DNA from: a gamma proteobacterium symbiont of Lucinoma myriamae
GTDB lineage: Bacteria; Pseudomonadota; Gammaproteobacteria; GRL18
Length of the DNA stretch: 6,732 nt
Direction of reading: 5' to 3'
NCBI GenBank assembly: GCA_025655635.1
Contig: JAHXIM010000326.1
Span: 1 to 6,732, forward strand
The notes under the pieces are model-generated. The model was not told the origin of the DNA and did not search any database. It was given only the letters and a program-made list of their open reading frames with translations. Positions 6,071-6,732 of the stretch are shown piece by piece. The position numbers were made by a program, and so were the translations under genes. The number at the start of each line of letters is the position of its first letter. The first letter of the stretch is position 1.

Positions 6071-6100
6071 AAAGCACGCTTTTTATAGCGTGCTTTTTAT
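6071..6100 (+). terminator. Strong intrinsic terminator, possibly bidirectional
   Basis: AAAGCACGCT (6071-6080) and AGCGTGCTTT (6087-6096) form a perfect 10-bp stem with the 6-nt loop TTTTAT. The T tract runs through the right arm to about 6099 with one A. On the minus strand the same stem is followed by a TTTT run, so it may also end the converging DUF4279 gene, which stops about 100 bases away. Confidence 0.93.
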
Positions 6101-6201
6101 TTGAAGCATGAAAATATGATAGAGATTATATTTTGGTAAATTTTAAGAATCACTTAATATTAGTGGGCAAATTAGAAAATAGCTGGACAGCCTTTCTAAG
6201 C

Positions 6202-6627
6202 TTAAATTCGCTCAGAAAGCTCATAATCCACATGAATAAAAGCACCAATATCTGCCAGGAAACGAATCGTTCGGGCACCGAAACCAACCTCTGAGCTTGA
6301 TTCATCTTTATCAACAGATAAAGTCAGTACTACTCCTACCCTGGGAGATAGATTATGGCTTTTACACACTTCAATGATTTTTTCTTTAATGGGTTCCAGC
6401 TGCTTTAAGATGATGTCCGCCAAGGCATAAACGTCCACGTCACCCTCATCGCCATTAACTGTATCTGTTGATAACTTCCATGAACTGATTACAGGCTTGT
6501 CCAGGCCACTTTTTATACCAGCATTATTGACTGAGGTGGGTTCTACGCCAAGCAGACGTGTTATGTCATCGGGGTTGAAGTGATAACCGACAAGTGAGAA
6601 GTAAGCCCGTCCTTTATTAGATGCCAA
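6202..6627 (-). CDS. DUF4279 domain protein
   Basis: This is a 141-residue soluble protein whose full length fits the DUF4279 family (function unknown). Family-like features are the opening strand YFSLVGYHFNPDDIT (9-23), the LGVEPT turn (26-31), the conserved tryptophan W50 in SSWKLST, a helix around 66-90 (ADIILKQLEPIKEKI), and the end IRFLADIGAFIHVDYE (121-136). There is no signal peptide or membrane segment. The start is a TTG at 6627-6625, chosen because AAAGGAAA lies about five bases upstream on the minus strand and no ATG is available before the conserved strand. No convincing promoter was found in the remaining 105 bases of the window. It faces the small gene and may share its terminator. 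Members often occur as stand-alone accessory genes; nothing links it to sulfur oxidation. Confidence 0.85.
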   Translation of the reverse strand: MASNKGRAYFSLVGYHFNPDDITRLLGVEPTSVNNAGIKSGLDKPVISSWKLSTDTVNGDEGDVDVYALADIILKQLEPIKEKIIEVCKSHNLSPRVGVVLTLSVDKDESSSEVGFGARTIRFLADIGAFIHVDYELSERI

Positions 6628-6732
6628 GATAGTTTCCTTTTCAATAAATAGTCAGCCCTGAAAAACATATTATCTATTTGAAATGTAAGGAATTATCCCT
6701 ATTTTTGAGTGACCAGATCGACCAGAAATGTT
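6628..6732. other. Upstream region of the DUF4279 gene
   Basis: This AT-rich stretch holds the ribosome binding site of the minus-strand gene (TTTCCTTT at 6633-6640 on the plus strand). Minus-strand GATAAT hexamers occur but lack a matching -35 box at proper spacing. No open reading frame is seen. Confidence 0.4.

Noticed and set aside
6192..6219. CTTTCT/AGAAAG repeat at the end of the DUF4279 gene
   Set aside because: A 6-bp weak stem overlapping the coding end, with no T tract on the minus strand. The shared terminator at 6071-6096 is a better candidate.

Overview
The window looks like a piece of chromosome from an AT-rich sulfur-oxidizing proteobacterium, most likely a gammaproteobacterium. 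The case rests on a complete aprM-aprB-aprA operon. This is the arrangement sulfur oxidizers use to turn sulfite plus AMP into adenosine 5'-phosphosulfate (APS), with AprM as membrane partner in place of the QmoABC complex. Nothing seen points to a plasmid, phage or insertion sequence, and no tRNA, rRNA or CRISPR array was found.

Layout. Bases 1-366 hold no convincing gene. They carry a likely promoter (exact TATAAT at 153-158) and a leader of about 200 nt whose base composition and restriction-site density differ from the surroundings. Bases 367-3605 are aprM, aprB and aprA on the plus strand, with aprB and aprA overlapping by one base, closed by a strong intrinsic terminator at 3656-3689. 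Bases 3745-5655 are a second, tightly packed plus-strand cluster: an unrecognised protein of about 120 residues, an FKBP/SlyD-type peptidyl-prolyl isomerase, and a tetratricopeptide-like protein built on an exact 47-residue period. The isomerase and the repeat protein overlap by 17 nt. Bases 5747-6100 form a compact unit with a candidate promoter, a perfect hairpin near the predicted 5' end, a strong ribosome binding site, a 55-codon basic small protein and a perfect 10-bp stem terminator. A DUF4279 protein (6202-6627) lies on the minus strand, converging on that terminator.

How the genes fit together. AprA (FAD) and AprB (two [4Fe-4S] clusters) form the soluble APS reductase. AprM, with five predicted membrane segments and conserved histidines that could bind heme, should pass electrons from AprB to the quinone pool. 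ATP sulfurylase (sat), the usual next step, is not in the window. The isomerase and the repeat protein suggest a folding or assembly function for the second cluster, but a link to APS reductase is inferred only from proximity. The strongest candidates for something undescribed are the 55-residue small protein with its structured transcript and the three-gene cluster behind aprA.
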